From positions 3,760 to 67,759 of the forward strand of contig MFXT01000026.1 in assembly GCA_001788955.1 (NCBI GenBank): 64,000 nucleotides of DNA. The letters run 5' to 3'. Each line of letters begins with the position of its first letter. Position 1 is the first letter of the stretch. The translations under genes and the position numbers were made by a program. Below, in pieces: positions 16,977 to 26,193 of this stretch. The DNA comes from Candidatus Peribacteria bacterium RIFCSPHIGHO2_02_FULL_49_16 (lineage in GTDB: Bacteria; Patescibacteriota; Gracilibacteria; Peribacterales; Peribacteraceae). The notes under the pieces were generated by a model. It was not told the DNA's origin, searched no databases, and saw nothing but the letters and a program-made list of their open reading frames with translations.

Positions 16977-17189
16977 TTCGTGACGATATCTCCTTGTGTC
17001 ATATTGAGGGATTTTGCATCAGCAAAATCGTCACGAAATACGACACAAGGAATTGTGTGACGCTCTCGGAGAAACGTAGAATGCATTGCTCCGCACAATG
17101 CATAGGGACCCCCTCCCCTAGCCCCTCCCCTTTGGGAGGGGAACTCCTCCTTCTCCCTATGGGATGGGTGATCTGCGAGGGATTCGCAG
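16977..17189. repeat. Palindrome-rich gene-free tract
   Basis: Between convergent genes lie several inverted repeats. TTCGTGACGAT (16977-16987) pairs with ATCGTCACGAA (17027-17037). CCTTGTGTC (16992-17000) pairs with GACACAAGG (17042-17050), interleaved with the first pair. ATTTTGC (17011-17017) faces GCAAAAT (17022-17028). ATGCATTG (17081-17088) pairs with CAATGCAT (17096-17103). CCCCTCCC (17122-17129) pairs with GGGAGGGG (17134-17141). CTGCGA (17173-17178) pairs with TCGCAG (17184-17189). No gene is seen. REP-like elements or bidirectional termination are the likely explanations. Confidence 0.75.
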
Positions 17190-17231
17190 TAACTGAATTC
17201 CCCACTCCCCCCTACAGGGACGTGTTTTCTA

Positions 17232-19454
17232 TCATTGTGTCATCAGGAACGCTTCTATGATGTCCCCTTCTTCAATCGCAAAAGTTGCATCGACGCGCAT
17301 ACCGCACTCGGAGCCTTCCTTGGCTTCTTTGATATCTTTATCCACCTTGCGCAGTGACGTAATGCGACCGGTCCCGACTTCCTCTTTTCCACGCTGAATG
17401 CGAAATGGCACGCGCTTGATGATGCCATCGAGCACACGCCCGCCAATAAGTTGTTCGCTTCCTTTTTTCAGGAAAATGCCTTTCACTTCCAAATGTCCCA
17501 GAATTTTCTCCGTCTCCTCCGGTTCAAGCAGTCCCTTCAGAAGGTCGTTCACTTCATCAAGCAAGGTATAGATCACATCGTATTCCCGAATTTCCACTCC
17601 CTGTGACTGTGCAACCTTGCGCACGGAAACCGACACGGGAACATGGAATGCCATCACGACGGCATCACCGGCGGATGCAAGCATCACATCGCTTTCAGAA
17701 ACTGCGCCAACCGCACCATGAATCACCTTCACACTGACCTTCTCTATTCCCTGCTTATGCAACGCTTCACTGATCGCCTCCAGAGAGCCGTGTGCATCCG
17801 CCTTCAGAACGATTTTGAGCTGCGTAAGTTTCCCTTCAGAGAGCCTTGCCACTAAATCGCTAAATCCCCGTTTTTGCAGATGCTCTGCCGTACGCAGAAG
17901 CTGCTCATGAACACCGCGTGCTTCTTTTTCCGATGACATCACCTGAAGAATATCGCCGGTATCTGGAACATTCTGAATGCCGGATATCTGTACCGCCGCC
18001 GATGGGGCCGCTTCAAAAAGCCTTTCTCCGTGCGCATCCATCATGGAACGCACCTTCCCGAAGGTCTTTCCGCAAATGAAGGAATCACCAATATGCAACG
18101 TCCCTGTGTTGACAATGACCGTTGCAAGAGACCCAAGAGAAGGATTCAGATGGCTTTCAATCACTGTTGCAATACCGGGACGTGCGGGATTTGCTTTGAA
18201 TTCCTCCATTTCGGCAATAAGGAGAATATGCTCAAGAAGCTCATTTAGTCCTTGTTTTTTCAGTGCACTACATGCGATAACCGGTGTGGAACCTCCCCAT
18301 TCTTCCGGCTGCAACTCATATCCCGCAAGTTCGCCCTTGATGCGATCAAGATCCGCTTCCGGCTTGTCCACCTTGGTAATCGCAACGATAATCGGCACAC
18401 CGGCGTCACGAATGTGAGCAAGAGCTTCATGCGTGGTCTCTTTCATCCCCTCATCGGCCGCAACAACGAGAACCGCAATATCCGTTATTTGCGCTCCGCG
18501 TGCGCGCATTGCCGTAAACGCCTCATGTCCGGGTGTGTCCAGAAACGTGATTGCCTTTTCGTTGTGGATGATCTGATATGCCCCGATATGTTGGGTAATA
18601 CCTCCGGATTCCGTGGCAACCACGTCCGTATGGCGAATAGCGTCCAGAAGCGACGTCTTTCCATGATCCACATGACCCATAATCACAACGATGGGAGGCC
18701 GGCTCACCAGAACGTCTGGATCGTCTTTCAAAAGTTCCTTGAGATTGCGATGGAAAAGATCTTCCACATTCGCTTTTTCCTGTTCCCGCTGCACATCAAC
18801 ACCAAGATCTGCCGCAATGATCGCAGCGGTATCAAAATCAATCGTCTGGTTGATCGTTGCAAGAACGCCATTTTTCATAAGGGCCTGAATGACATCGGGT
18901 ACCTGCACACCGGCTTTCTCTGCGAATTCCTTTACGGAAATTTGCTGCGGGATGACCACGACTCCCTCTTTCCGTTTGATCTGTTCCTGAAGAACCGTGC
19001 CAGACATTCTTTTTTGTCTTGGCATGATCCGCACTTTATTCTTCTCCTCCGTGCTCTCTCCAGTTTGTCCCTTTTGTGCTTCCTGTTGAAGGCTGTGCAG
19101 AGAAACTCCGTCCAAAGATAATTTCCGAAGCACAGGCAACGAATCCTGCTTTCTGTCTTGTTTCTGCTCTTTTGGAATACGTTCGTCGACGATTTCTTGT
19201 TCCCCGGATCCATCAGAGGGAAGAACATCATTCTCCTGTTGTTCCTGAAGCTGACTCCCCTCTTCCTCTTCCCCAAAAAATGCAGGAGGAACAGTAATAT
19301 GATGTTTTTTAGCAAGAAATCGAACAATCCCCTGTGCAAGATTATCGGGAACTTCACGATCTGTGGGTTTTATGCCGAAATCTACTTCCATAAGTTCATG
19401 CCGGAGCTGTTGCCCCGTCATATTGAGCGCCTTTGCCAATTGCACAAGCCGCAT
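17232..19454 (-). CDS. infB: Translation initiation factor IF-2
   Basis: This GTPase places initiator tRNA on the 30S subunit. The 740 residues begin with an IF2 N-terminal helical domain ([22 protein letters not shown]). A charged linker, a second IF2_N-like domain ([26 protein letters not shown]), the G domain ([36 protein letters not shown]) and domains II-IV follow. The length is short because the linker is reduced, as in many small genomes. The ATG at 19454 lies 9 bases from TATTCT. It lies downstream of the DHH phosphoesterase gene with a 48-base gap. Confidence 0.97.
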   Translation of the reverse strand: MRLVQLAKALNMTGQQLRHELMEVDFGIKPTDREVPDNLAQGIVRFLAKKHHITVPPAFFGEEEEGSQLQEQQENDVLPSDGSGEQEIVDERIPKEQKQDRKQDSLPVLRKLSLDGVSLHSLQQEAQKGQTGESTEEKNKVRIMPRQKRMSGTVLQEQIKRKEGVVVIPQQISVKEFAEKAGVQVPDVIQALMKNGVLATINQTIDFDTAAIIAADLGVDVQREQEKANVEDLFHRNLKELLKDDPDVLVSRPPIVVIMGHVDHGKTSLLDAIRHTDVVATESGGITQHIGAYQIIHNEKAITFLDTPGHEAFTAMRARGAQITDIAVLVVAADEGMKETTHEALAHIRDAGVPIIVAITKVDKPEADLDRIKGELAGYELQPEEWGGSTPVIACSALKKQGLNELLEHILLIAEMEEFKANPARPGIATVIESHLNPSLGSLATVIVNTGTLHIGDSFICGKTFGKVRSMMDAHGERLFEAAPSAAVQISGIQNVPDTGDILQVMSSEKEARGVHEQLLRTAEHLQKRGFSDLVARLSEGKLTQLKIVLKADAHGSLEAISEALHKQGIEKVSVKVIHGAVGAVSESDVMLASAGDAVVMAFHVPVSVSVRKVAQSQGVEIREYDVIYTLLDEVNDLLKGLLEPEETEKILGHLEVKGIFLKKGSEQLIGGRVLDGIIKRVPFRIQRGKEEVGTGRITSLRKVDKDIKEAKEGSECGMRVDATFAIEEGDIIEAFLMTQ

Positions 19455-19463
19455 ACCGGAGCA

Positions 19464-19469
19464 AGAATA
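19464..19469 (-). promoter_or_regulatory. infB -10 box
   Basis: TATTCT on the minus strand ends 9 bases before the infB ATG, inside the 48-base gap after the DHH phosphoesterase gene. Confidence 0.45.
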
Positions 19470-19502
19470 ACAGAATGACAGGAATATCCCAAGAAGAAGC
19501 CA

Positions 19503-20765
19503 TCACTCCTCTTTTTCATCTGTCAGTATCTGGAGCACGTCTTTGCCGGATTCAGACTTCATCTGTTCCGTGTATTCGCGCACAGGGAATTCCTGCCGTG
19601 GTGCTTCACGTTGTCTCTGTAAACATTCTTTCAATTTCTGTATGCAATGAAGTACCTGAAGATCGAAATTTTCAAAAGATCGTATGCGGAATCCTGCCGC
19701 ACGCGGATGCCCGCCTCCTTTGAATGCTTCCGATGCCAGAGCACTGACATCCACTGCCGCAGATGAACGCACACTTGCCTTGAGTCCCCCATCTTCCAGT
19801 TCCGTAAAGAGCACGAAGACCTCCGCATCAGGAATCGTGGAAATAAGTTCGTCGAGAATACCGTGTGTCTCTTCGCTCGAGGCCGCCATCTCCGTGAGAT
19901 CATCACGACTGACCGACGACCACACGATCCGCGCAGAACGATCAATTTGTAAACGATTGAGAGCACGACCCCAAATGCGCAGTGTGCTTAACGGTTTGGT
20001 TTTATAGATGTGCTGAATAATCTCCTGTTGCCGTGCGCCCAAATCCAATAACTCTGCAGCAATCTCGAGTGCGTGCGGCGTCGTATTGGGATTCTGAAAA
20101 CTGCGTGTATCGGTAACGAGTCCGGTGAAAAGCAGTGTCGCGATGTCGGGATTCAGATGTTCACGAAAAGCGGGAGTACGGGAAAACCACGAAAAAAGCA
20201 CCTCCGTCGCACTCGACGCAGTGGGATCTATCATCTGAATCTGACCAAAAGAGGAATTACTGATGTGATGGTCAATATTCAGAATGGGAACTTTTGAAAA
20301 GAGATCAATATGATTGGTGTACAGAGAACCAAGAAGTGAGAGATCAGCGGTATCCACGACAACAATCAGATCATAGTTCTGATCACCATTGGAAAGGGAA
20401 ACCTGCTCTCTGCGAATACTCCCCTTCTTCGGAACGACAATAATATTGACCTTGTTATCCTCGACAGTGTATCGCATGGTATCGATATCCATATCTTCTT
20501 TGAGGTCTATCGTAATGACAAAATCCTGTTGATCGTCAATATCCCGCTCCAGAGCATCGAAACCCGGTAGAAACTGGAGGACGTCGGGAAGCGTGTCCGG
20601 GCAAATCACGGTCACCTCCTTTCCGAGTGCCCGAAACATATAAAAGCAGGCCAATGCACTCGAGATGCCATCCGGATCAACATTGGCATGAGGCACAACG
20701 AGTATGCGATGCGCGCGCTGGATCGCGTGGAATGCCGTAGTCATTGTTGACGCAGAGATCGACAT
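19503..20765 (-). CDS. DHH/DHHA1 phosphoesterase (NrnA-like)
   Basis: This probable manganese-dependent phosphoesterase has 420 residues. The N-terminal DHH domain contains VVPHANVDPDGISSALA, DTADLS and the DHH signature ILNIDHHISN. The C-terminal DHHA1 domain has FKGGGHPRAAGFRI. NrnA-type enzymes degrade nanoRNA and/or dephosphorylate 3'-phosphoadenosine 5'-phosphate; the sequence does not tell which. The protein is longer than Bacillus NrnA (about 310), with an extra block around residues 80-130 and a charged C-terminal tail. AT-rich DNA with TAGAAT 10 bases before the ATG supplies the likely promoter. It precedes infB. Confidence 0.85.
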   Translation of the reverse strand: MSISASTMTTAFHAIQRAHRILVVPHANVDPDGISSALACFYMFRALGKEVTVICPDTLPDVLQFLPGFDALERDIDDQQDFVITIDLKEDMDIDTMRYTVEDNKVNIIVVPKKGSIRREQVSLSNGDQNYDLIVVVDTADLSLLGSLYTNHIDLFSKVPILNIDHHISNSSFGQIQMIDPTASSATEVLFSWFSRTPAFREHLNPDIATLLFTGLVTDTRSFQNPNTTPHALEIAAELLDLGARQQEIIQHIYKTKPLSTLRIWGRALNRLQIDRSARIVWSSVSRDDLTEMAASSEETHGILDELISTIPDAEVFVLFTELEDGGLKASVRSSAAVDVSALASEAFKGGGHPRAAGFRIRSFENFDLQVLHCIQKLKECLQRQREAPRQEFPVREYTEQMKSESGKDVLQILTDEKEE

Positions 20766-20830
20766 AGTTTCTTATATTCTATATAACAGTATATTATAAC
20801 ATAATTTTAATTATTAAACAAATATCATTT

Positions 20831-20858
20831 TCAAAAGAAAGAAGTGAAGCACACTTCT
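20831..20858 (-). terminator. Likely terminator after tRNA-Pro
   Basis: On the minus strand AGAAGTG and CACTTCT (20840-20846 with 20852-20858) form a 7-bp stem with a 5-base loop, followed by a T-rich run. The stem is short, so strength is uncertain. The rest of the 140-base AT-rich spacer shows no gene. Confidence 0.5.
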
Positions 20859-20905
20859 CTAGTCCGATCAAGAAACAATGGCCGTATCTCCAGAAGAGCG
20901 AAGGC

Positions 20906-20982
20906 TGGTCGGGATGACAGGACTCGAACCTGCGACCTCATGCACCCCATGCATGCGTTCTAGCCAACTGAACTACATCCCG
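20906..20982 (-). tRNA. tRNA-Pro (GGG)
   Basis: The cloverleaf has acceptor CGGGATG/CATCCCG, D stem GTTC/GAAC, anticodon stem CATGC/GCATG around ATGGGGT (anticodon GGG), T stem GCAGG/CCTGT with TTCGAGT, and an encoded CCA. It starts with C, as bacterial tRNA-Pro does. Confidence 0.93.
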
Positions 20983-21014
20983 ACTATCTCATAGTATACA
21001 GACACTATTTTTGT

Positions 21015-21767
21015 CTACATTCGTCTTCTCGCTCTCTCGTGCAAAAGTGTGGGATAACTCGCAAACAGCAACAACATGACCATTCCCAACGACGGCCCCG
21101 ATGACGACAGTACAGGCGGACGAGAAGAGAAGGATGCTGAAGAAGAAACAGACTGAACGGGAACTTCCCGCATCGAATCGTGCTCTTTCAGACGGCTCTG
21201 TCGGCGCTCCATGCGACGCAGGCGCTTGCGCCATGATTCCTCGTCTGGATCATCTGAATATTCAAGATGAACAAGACTCTCCTGTTCGTGGCTCACAGCC
21301 AATTTTTCGAAAGAGGATACTTCCCATCCAATCGCATTCGCCGCAAATACGAAAAAGAGCATGCTTATGGCCATGACACGTATGATGCGCTGACGCAGTA
21401 CATGTAGACTAAAGGCACAAATACACAAGAGACCAAAAAGAACAGGTGCCGCAGAAAATCCCCATACATACCATCGAAACGCCACTTCCCATGATGGAAT
21501 AGCGAATGCGATCAGGGCAAATAGTAACCACAGCACGACAAGCGTTGCCGGAAGAAAGTGAAGAATACGAAATAGGTAATCCGCGCGATGATAACGTAGA
21601 TAGGGATACAGGAGGAGTGGATAGAGAAGAGTGAGTATCCACAAACCTCCCCACAAAATCGCCCCTTCGGGAAGAGGCGGAAGAAGATGCGCAGAAATAC
21701 CAGTCACCCCGAAGAGTACACCAAGAAGAAGTAAAAGGAACGTCTCTTTCGTATGTTTAAGAGGCAT
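21015..21767 (-). CDS. Polytopic membrane protein of unknown function
   Basis: I do not recognise this 250-residue protein. It shows five hydrophobic segments in the first 145 residues (LLLLLGVLFGVTGI, GGLWILTLLYPLLLY, LPATLVVLWLLFALIAFAI, FSAAPVLFGLLCICAF, VMAISMLFFVFAANAI). A charged region with an Arg/Glu-rich helix (EESWRKRLRRMERRQSRL) and a Ser-rich stretch follow, then a last hydrophobic segment. Its TATAAT box overlaps the stop codon of corA, 8 bases before the ATG, so it has its own promoter although it follows the corA cluster on the same strand. Confidence 0.65.
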   Translation of the reverse strand: MPLKHTKETFLLLLLGVLFGVTGISAHLLPPLPEGAILWGGLWILTLLYPLLLYPYLRYHRADYLFRILHFLPATLVVLWLLFALIAFAIPSWEVAFRWYVWGFSAAPVLFGLLCICAFSLHVLRQRIIRVMAISMLFFVFAANAIGWEVSSFEKLAVSHEQESLVHLEYSDDPDEESWRKRLRRMERRQSRLKEHDSMREVPVQSVSSSASFSSRPPVLSSSGPSLGMVMLLLFASYPTLLHERARRRM

Positions 21768-21775
21768 AGCAAATC

Positions 21776-21781
21776 ATTATA
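21776..21781 (-). promoter_or_regulatory. -10 box overlapping the corA stop codon
   Basis: TATAAT on the minus strand contains the corA stop TAA and lies 8 bases before the ATG at 21767. The geometry predicts a leaderless transcript. Confidence 0.6.
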
Positions 21782-22685
21782 GCCACTTTTTCCACAAAAA
21801 ATACCCGAAAAATCCGGACATAATGAGAAACATGGCAGCAAGAATAAGAGAAAAAGCCGATGGATTCTGTTGTAAAGGAAGCACGACATTCATACCATAT
21901 AAACTGGCGATGAGTGTAAGCGGCAAAAGCGTTACCGAAAACACTGTAAGGATGCGCATGATGGAGTTTGTTTTGTGACTCAACCATGATTCGTGTGTCG
22001 CCTGCAGTGCTTCGCTCATTTCTTTTGCCGTTTCCAGAAGAGACCACTGTCTCTCAAGCGCATCGAGGATATTATCAAAATAGATGTCGATATCTTCTGA
22101 ACTGAATAATCGGCTTTTGTGTTCCAAAAGCGCAATAATGGAACGTTGCGGGAAGAGAATGGATCGCATGACGATGATGTTCCGTCGCAACTTCAAAATC
22201 GTAGCCAGCACCCCGCGCTGTTCCTCGCTCTGAAAGAGTGTCTCTTCCATCCGGCGCAGATCTCTCATCATTTCTTCCAGAAGTGGGAATCCGGTGAAAA
22301 AAAGATCGTGCATGAGTTTGTAAAGAAAAAATGCAGTTCCCTGTCCCAGATATTCTTCCTGTTTTTTCTTCGAAGATTTCAATTGCTTTTGAAGGTTCTG
22401 CATCAGAGGAACCTGTCCGTCGTGGATGGTAACAATGAAGTTTTGACCGAAGAAAATATTCAATTCCTCTTTTACCAATCTCCCCGAAGTTTCCATATAA
22501 GGAATATGGAAAACAAGAAAGATATACGAAGCATATTCTTCAATTTTTGGACGCTCGTGAACGCTCAAGCAATCCTCTATATCCAACATGTGAAAGCGAT
22601 ACTTTTTTTGCAGCTCAAGGAGTTCGTCTTTCGTCGGACTCACACAGTTGTACCACACCGATTGTTGAAATTGGAGCATGTTCAT
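21777..22685 (-). CDS. corA: CorA-family divalent cation (Mg2+) transporter
   Basis: CorA is a pentameric inner-membrane magnesium channel. The 302-residue protein has a large cytoplasmic N-terminal domain (starting WYNCVSPTKDELLELQKKY), the long stalk helix, and two C-terminal membrane helices. The first helix ends in the signature YGMNV at about residue 264. The short periplasmic loop and the basic end FLWKKWL fit the family. The ATG at 22685 overlaps the TGA of the upstream small membrane gene, so the two are probably co-translated. An ATG two codons later is an alternative start. Confidence 0.93.
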   Translation of the reverse strand: MNMLQFQQSVWYNCVSPTKDELLELQKKYRFHMLDIEDCLSVHERPKIEEYASYIFLVFHIPYMETSGRLVKEELNIFFGQNFIVTIHDGQVPLMQNLQKQLKSSKKKQEEYLGQGTAFFLYKLMHDLFFTGFPLLEEMMRDLRRMEETLFQSEEQRGVLATILKLRRNIIVMRSILFPQRSIIALLEHKSRLFSSEDIDIYFDNILDALERQWSLLETAKEMSEALQATHESWLSHKTNSIMRILTVFSVTLLPLTLIASLYGMNVVLPLQQNPSAFSLILAAMFLIMSGFFGYFLWKKWL

Positions 22686-23095
22686 GATGGATGGCGATTA
22701 TGAGAAGAACTCGGAAGATACTTGTCCCGAGCACTGTTCTCCCGGGATACGCGCTCAATGCGATAATGTTGAGTGCGATATAGTTTCCACTGCAAAAAAA
22801 TGATAAAAGCTAATGCTGCAATCCATATCACCCATAAAAATCGCATGGAAAGATACTGGACCCCTTCGACGCGGGATATGACGAACGCACACCCTGTGGC
22901 ACCAAATACGATGCAGAAGATCGGCCACGATCGCGTGAGTTTCCGAGTGACAGTATCCATGCGCACACGCAACCAACGCAGTGTCATCCCTGCGGCAATC
23001 AGCGAAATGCAAAAAATAAGAAGAAGCAACAGCGCGGGATGCGCATACGATGCGACACCGGGGTTAGGCCAGAAAAGATAGGTGAGGTACTTCAT
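22682..23095 (-). CDS. Small membrane protein of unknown function
   Basis: I do not recognise this 137-residue protein. Three membrane helices are visible (PALLLLLIFCISLIAAGMTL, SWPIFCIVFGATGCAFVIS and FLWVIWIAALAFIIFLQW), followed by a basic C-terminal tail of about 30 residues. It lies in a tight same-strand run: its ATG follows the stop of the preceding gene by one base, and its stop overlaps the corA start as ATGA. Co-expression with corA is therefore likely; a shared role is only a guess. Confidence 0.6.
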   Translation of the reverse strand: MKYLTYLFWPNPGVASYAHPALLLLLIFCISLIAAGMTLRWLRVRMDTVTRKLTRSWPIFCIVFGATGCAFVISRVEGVQYLSMRFLWVIWIAALAFIIFLQWKLYRTQHYRIERVSRENSARDKYLPSSSHNRHPS

Positions 23096-23096
23096 A

Positions 23097-23417
23097 TTAC
23101 GCTTTCTGCTTCCGGGGTTGCGAATATTTTTTTAACAATGTTTGTACCGCCTCTTCCATATTCCGCTCTGCAACGGTCATTGAGGGACGAATAAGAAGAT
23201 AGAGAAAAAATCCAACAATTGGCAGACAAAACACCATTGCAATACTAATAAGCTGATACCAGATGGATGTTGTGCGAAGTAAAATGTCCCGCGTCACAAA
23301 AAAGAGAAGATAGATGATGAAAACACTGATAAAAAGAAGCCCTCCTTGTACGGTCCGTGTCATGGGATCTTCAGAAAGGAAGAACAGAAGCGAATCGAGC
23401 AGAACGGAAGATGTCAT
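23097..23417 (-). CDS. Two-helix membrane protein, PLDc_N-like
   Basis: This 106-residue protein has two membrane helices (GGLLFISVFIIYLLFFV and LISIAMVFCLPIVGFFLYLLIRP). The LPIVGFFLYLLIRP segment matches the small 'phospholipase D-nuclease N-terminal' membrane domain found at the start of cardiolipin synthases and as stand-alone proteins. No catalytic HKD motif follows. A short cytoplasmic tail ends the protein. It sits 5 bases after the Lgt-like gene and one base before the next gene, so it belongs to the same run. Confidence 0.6.
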   Translation of the reverse strand: MTSSVLLDSLLFFLSEDPMTRTVQGGLLFISVFIIYLLFFVTRDILLRTTSIWYQLISIAMVFCLPIVGFFLYLLIRPSMTVAERNMEEAVQTLLKKYSQPRKQKA

Positions 23418-23422
23418 GGAAA

Positions 23423-24346
23423 CTAGAGGTACGGATATTTTCTCCGATGTGCAACAACGTACACGATCGTCCCGAGGAGTGCCAGCACTGCGAGAAACTG
23501 ACTGAAACGCAATTCGAAAGTGTCAAACGCAAAAGTGGAACGCAAGAGGAGATACCCGATACATGCACATGCCACAATCCCGCTATAGACAAAAAATCCC
23601 ACACGCCCAAGCCGCAATTCCAGAGCAACAAAGATGCCAAGACTGATAAAGAGTAGTAGTAATACAAGAAAATCCAATCGTGTTGCAAACACCGGAATAC
23701 CAAAGTCTCCACGAAACCATTCAAGGAAAAATACACTCACAGACGCAAGAATGATCCCGACCAATGTTTCCGCACCGGCACGTTTTGATGCTTTACGCAC
23801 AATGAGAAGAACGAATGTTAATAGAAGAAAAATACACGCATAATAGAGTTGTACCGGATGAATGGGAACGGTATATCGCACATTCATGGCATCATAGGTA
23901 ACACCCCAAATGACATCTGTTGGCTTACCATACGCTTTGCCGGCAGCAAATCGCCCAAACCAGTCAAATGCCAATGCAAACATTGTCGCCGGAAAAAGAA
24001 CATCGAGCCATTGCAAAAATGTCGCACGGGATGCACGCGTAAAACTATAGAGGACGCATCCGACTCCGATTGCGCCACCAAGCAAACTGAATCCACCATC
24101 CCAGACAATAAAAACGCGCAACGGATCACGAATATAGACACGATAATCGGCTACAATAGCCGCCAGTCTGCCACTCAAAAGAAAAGCAGTAACATACCAG
24201 AATCCTTGAGTACGGAAATGCATAAGGGACAAATTGGCGCTCTGTGCCAATCGAAGAAAAAATTCCGTGCTTAAAAGCACCCCAAGAATGAGGAATACCG
24301 CATGAGTCCAGATAAGAAATGGGCCGATCGCAAACGCTTCAAACAC
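23423..24346 (-). CDS. Divergent Lgt-like membrane protein lacking catalytic residues
   Basis: This 307-residue polytopic protein has the Lgt layout: VWDGGFSLLGGAIGV corresponds to the W-x-GGMSSHGGFIG stretch, and FDWFGRFAAGKAYGK to GRIGNLINQELYGR of the canonical copy at 39998. The essential histidine of the HGG motif is leucine, and the R, N and E of the GRxGNxxNxE motif are W, R and K, so transferase activity is unlikely. The start is GTG, 6 bases after a TATACT box. It heads a same-strand run ending in corA. It may act on another lipid or be structural; the function is unknown. Confidence 0.72.
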   Translation of the reverse strand: MFEAFAIGPFLIWTHAVFLILGVLLSTEFFLRLAQSANLSLMHFRTQGFWYVTAFLLSGRLAAIVADYRVYIRDPLRVFIVWDGGFSLLGGAIGVGCVLYSFTRASRATFLQWLDVLFPATMFALAFDWFGRFAAGKAYGKPTDVIWGVTYDAMNVRYTVPIHPVQLYYACIFLLLTFVLLIVRKASKRAGAETLVGIILASVSVFFLEWFRGDFGIPVFATRLDFLVLLLLFISLGIFVALELRLGRVGFFVYSGIVACACIGYLLLRSTFAFDTFELRFSQFLAVLALLGTIVYVVAHRRKYPYL

Positions 24347-24352
24347 GAAGAA

Positions 24353-24358
24353 AGTATA
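24353..24358 (-). promoter_or_regulatory. -10 box of the Lgt-like gene
   Basis: TATACT on the minus strand ends 6 bases before a GTG start codon at 24346, the only clear leaderless-type start in the window that uses GTG. Confidence 0.5.
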
Positions 24359-24364
24359 TACATT

Positions 24365-26167
24365 TTATTCAAAACTCGCATCCAATCTCCTTTCCTTTAC
24401 ATCTGCAATCGTCTTCTTCAAAAATTCTTTTGCAGACACGGTGATCTGCTTCTTTGTTTTGACACTGCGCACTGTGACAGCATCCGATTCCATTTCTCTG
24501 TCTCCGATCACGAGCATGTAGGGAATACGCTGCTTTTCTCCTGCCCGAATACGTTTGCCAAGAGATTGCGATACGTCCTCCGTATACGCACGCAATCCGG
24601 ACTTTCTTAATGTTTCCTCAAGTGAATGCGCATACTTTTCATGTATGTCCGCTATAGGAAGAATCATCATCTGTATCGGTGAGAGCCAGAGCGGAAAAAG
24701 TCCCGCGAAATGTTCAATAAGAAAGCCGATTGTGCGCTCATGTGTACCGAGTGGTGCGCGATGAATGCAGAGAGGGATTTTTTCTTCACCATTCTTGTCT
24801 GTATAATGCAAACCGACTTTTCTCGGCACATCAAAGTCCACCTGATTCGTCGCAATCGTAAATTCCCGGCCAATGGCAGATCGGATTTCTACATCGATCT
24901 TCGGACCGTAGAATGCGGCTTCGTTCGCAACTTCAACACACTCCACGTTACGACTCTGTATGGCACGACGCACGAGATCTTCCGTCTTGATCCACAGTTC
25001 CGGCTCATTGACATACTTCTTTCCCAATTCCTTCGGATCATGAAGTGAGAGACGCATCTGATATTTGTCGATACCAAAGAGCGTGAAATACGTCATATAT
25101 AAAGCGACAACGGCGAGGAATTCTTGCTCGAATTGCTCCTCCGTACAGTAAATATGTGCATCATTCATAGAAAGGGAACGCACGCGCATAAGGCCGAAAA
25201 GTGCACCGCTGTCTTCATGCCGATAACAGTGACCGTATTCCGCCAGACGCATCGGGATATCCCTGTAACTACGGGGACGAGATGCAAAAATCTCATGATG
25301 ATGCGGACAGTTCATCGGTTTGAGATAATATTCTTCTTCCCCCGCAAGTTGCATGGGAGGAAACATCGATTCGCGGTAATGGGCAAGATGCCCCGTACGT
25401 TCATACAGTTTGCTCTTCGCAATATGCGGCGTACGCACACGCAGATATCCTGCGTTTTCTTCCATCTCTCGAGCGAGTTTTTCCAGTTCATCCGCAATAA
25501 TCGTTCCCTTGTGCGTCCAGAGCGGCAATCCCGGCCCCACCCAATCACTGAATGTAAATAAATCCAGTTCCTTTCCCAGTTTCCGGTGATCGCGTTTTTT
25601 CGCTTCCTCCAGCATGTTCAGATATTCCTTCAACTCTTTTTTTGATGGGAAAGCCGCAACGTAGATGCGCGTCAGTTGCTCGCGATTTTCATCTCCGCGC
25701 CAGTACGCCCCGGCAAGACTCGTGATCATAAATCCATCAGATGGGATTTCTTGCACATTTTCCACATGCCCTCCCTTGCAAAGATCAACGAAGGTCTCAT
25801 TTCCTTTTCTGTCAAGATTACGATAATGCGTTACCTCTTTCACATCTTCCTTCTGAAGATCTTCAATGAGTTCCACCTTGAATGGCTGTTTCTTCTTTTT
25901 CCAATAGGCAATAGCATCCTTGGCATTCAGTGTTTCCACCGCAAATGTCTGACCTTGATTCAGGATTTTCCGCATTTCCTTCTCGATTTTCGGAAAATCC
26001 GCATCATGAATCGGCTCTGTAAAAAGAAAATCGTAGTAACAGCCGTAGTCAATCGGGGGACCAATACTGATCTTCGTATCCGGCCAGAGTTGCAAAACCG
26101 CTTGTGCAAGAACATGCGCAAGGGAATGACGGAGTCGATAGAGATCGTCAATAACGGATTCTCTCAT
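24365..26167 (-). CDS. thrS: Threonyl-tRNA synthetase without TGS domain
   Basis: This enzyme charges tRNA-Thr. The 600-residue protein starts MRESVIDDLYRLRHSLAHVLAQAV, directly at the editing domain (HSLAH zinc-type motif, with DLCKGGH later). The N-terminal TGS domain of about 60 residues found in most bacterial ThrS is therefore absent. The catalytic core has the class II motifs (YLKPMNCPHHHEIF; YRHEDSGALFGLMRVRSLSMNDAHIYC; LCIHRAPLGTHERTIGFLIEHFAG), and an anticodon-binding domain ends the protein. The ATG at 26167 lies 6 bases from a TACTCT box. It follows dnaA with a 26-base gap. Confidence 0.95.
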   Translation of the reverse strand: MRESVIDDLYRLRHSLAHVLAQAVLQLWPDTKISIGPPIDYGCYYDFLFTEPIHDADFPKIEKEMRKILNQGQTFAVETLNAKDAIAYWKKKKQPFKVELIEDLQKEDVKEVTHYRNLDRKGNETFVDLCKGGHVENVQEIPSDGFMITSLAGAYWRGDENREQLTRIYVAAFPSKKELKEYLNMLEEAKKRDHRKLGKELDLFTFSDWVGPGLPLWTHKGTIIADELEKLAREMEENAGYLRVRTPHIAKSKLYERTGHLAHYRESMFPPMQLAGEEEYYLKPMNCPHHHEIFASRPRSYRDIPMRLAEYGHCYRHEDSGALFGLMRVRSLSMNDAHIYCTEEQFEQEFLAVVALYMTYFTLFGIDKYQMRLSLHDPKELGKKYVNEPELWIKTEDLVRRAIQSRNVECVEVANEAAFYGPKIDVEIRSAIGREFTIATNQVDFDVPRKVGLHYTDKNGEEKIPLCIHRAPLGTHERTIGFLIEHFAGLFPLWLSPIQMMILPIADIHEKYAHSLEETLRKSGLRAYTEDVSQSLGKRIRAGEKQRIPYMLVIGDREMESDAVTVRSVKTKKQITVSAKEFLKKTIADVKERRLDASFE

Positions 26168-26173
26168 GCGACA

Positions 26174-26179
26174 AGAGTA
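26174..26179 (-). promoter_or_regulatory. thrS -10 box
   Basis: TACTCT on the minus strand lies 6 bases before the ATG at 26167, between dnaA and thrS. It supports the TGS-less start, because an in-frame ATG at 26197 would precede it. Confidence 0.45.
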
Positions 26180-26193
26180 GCTCACCTTGCACT

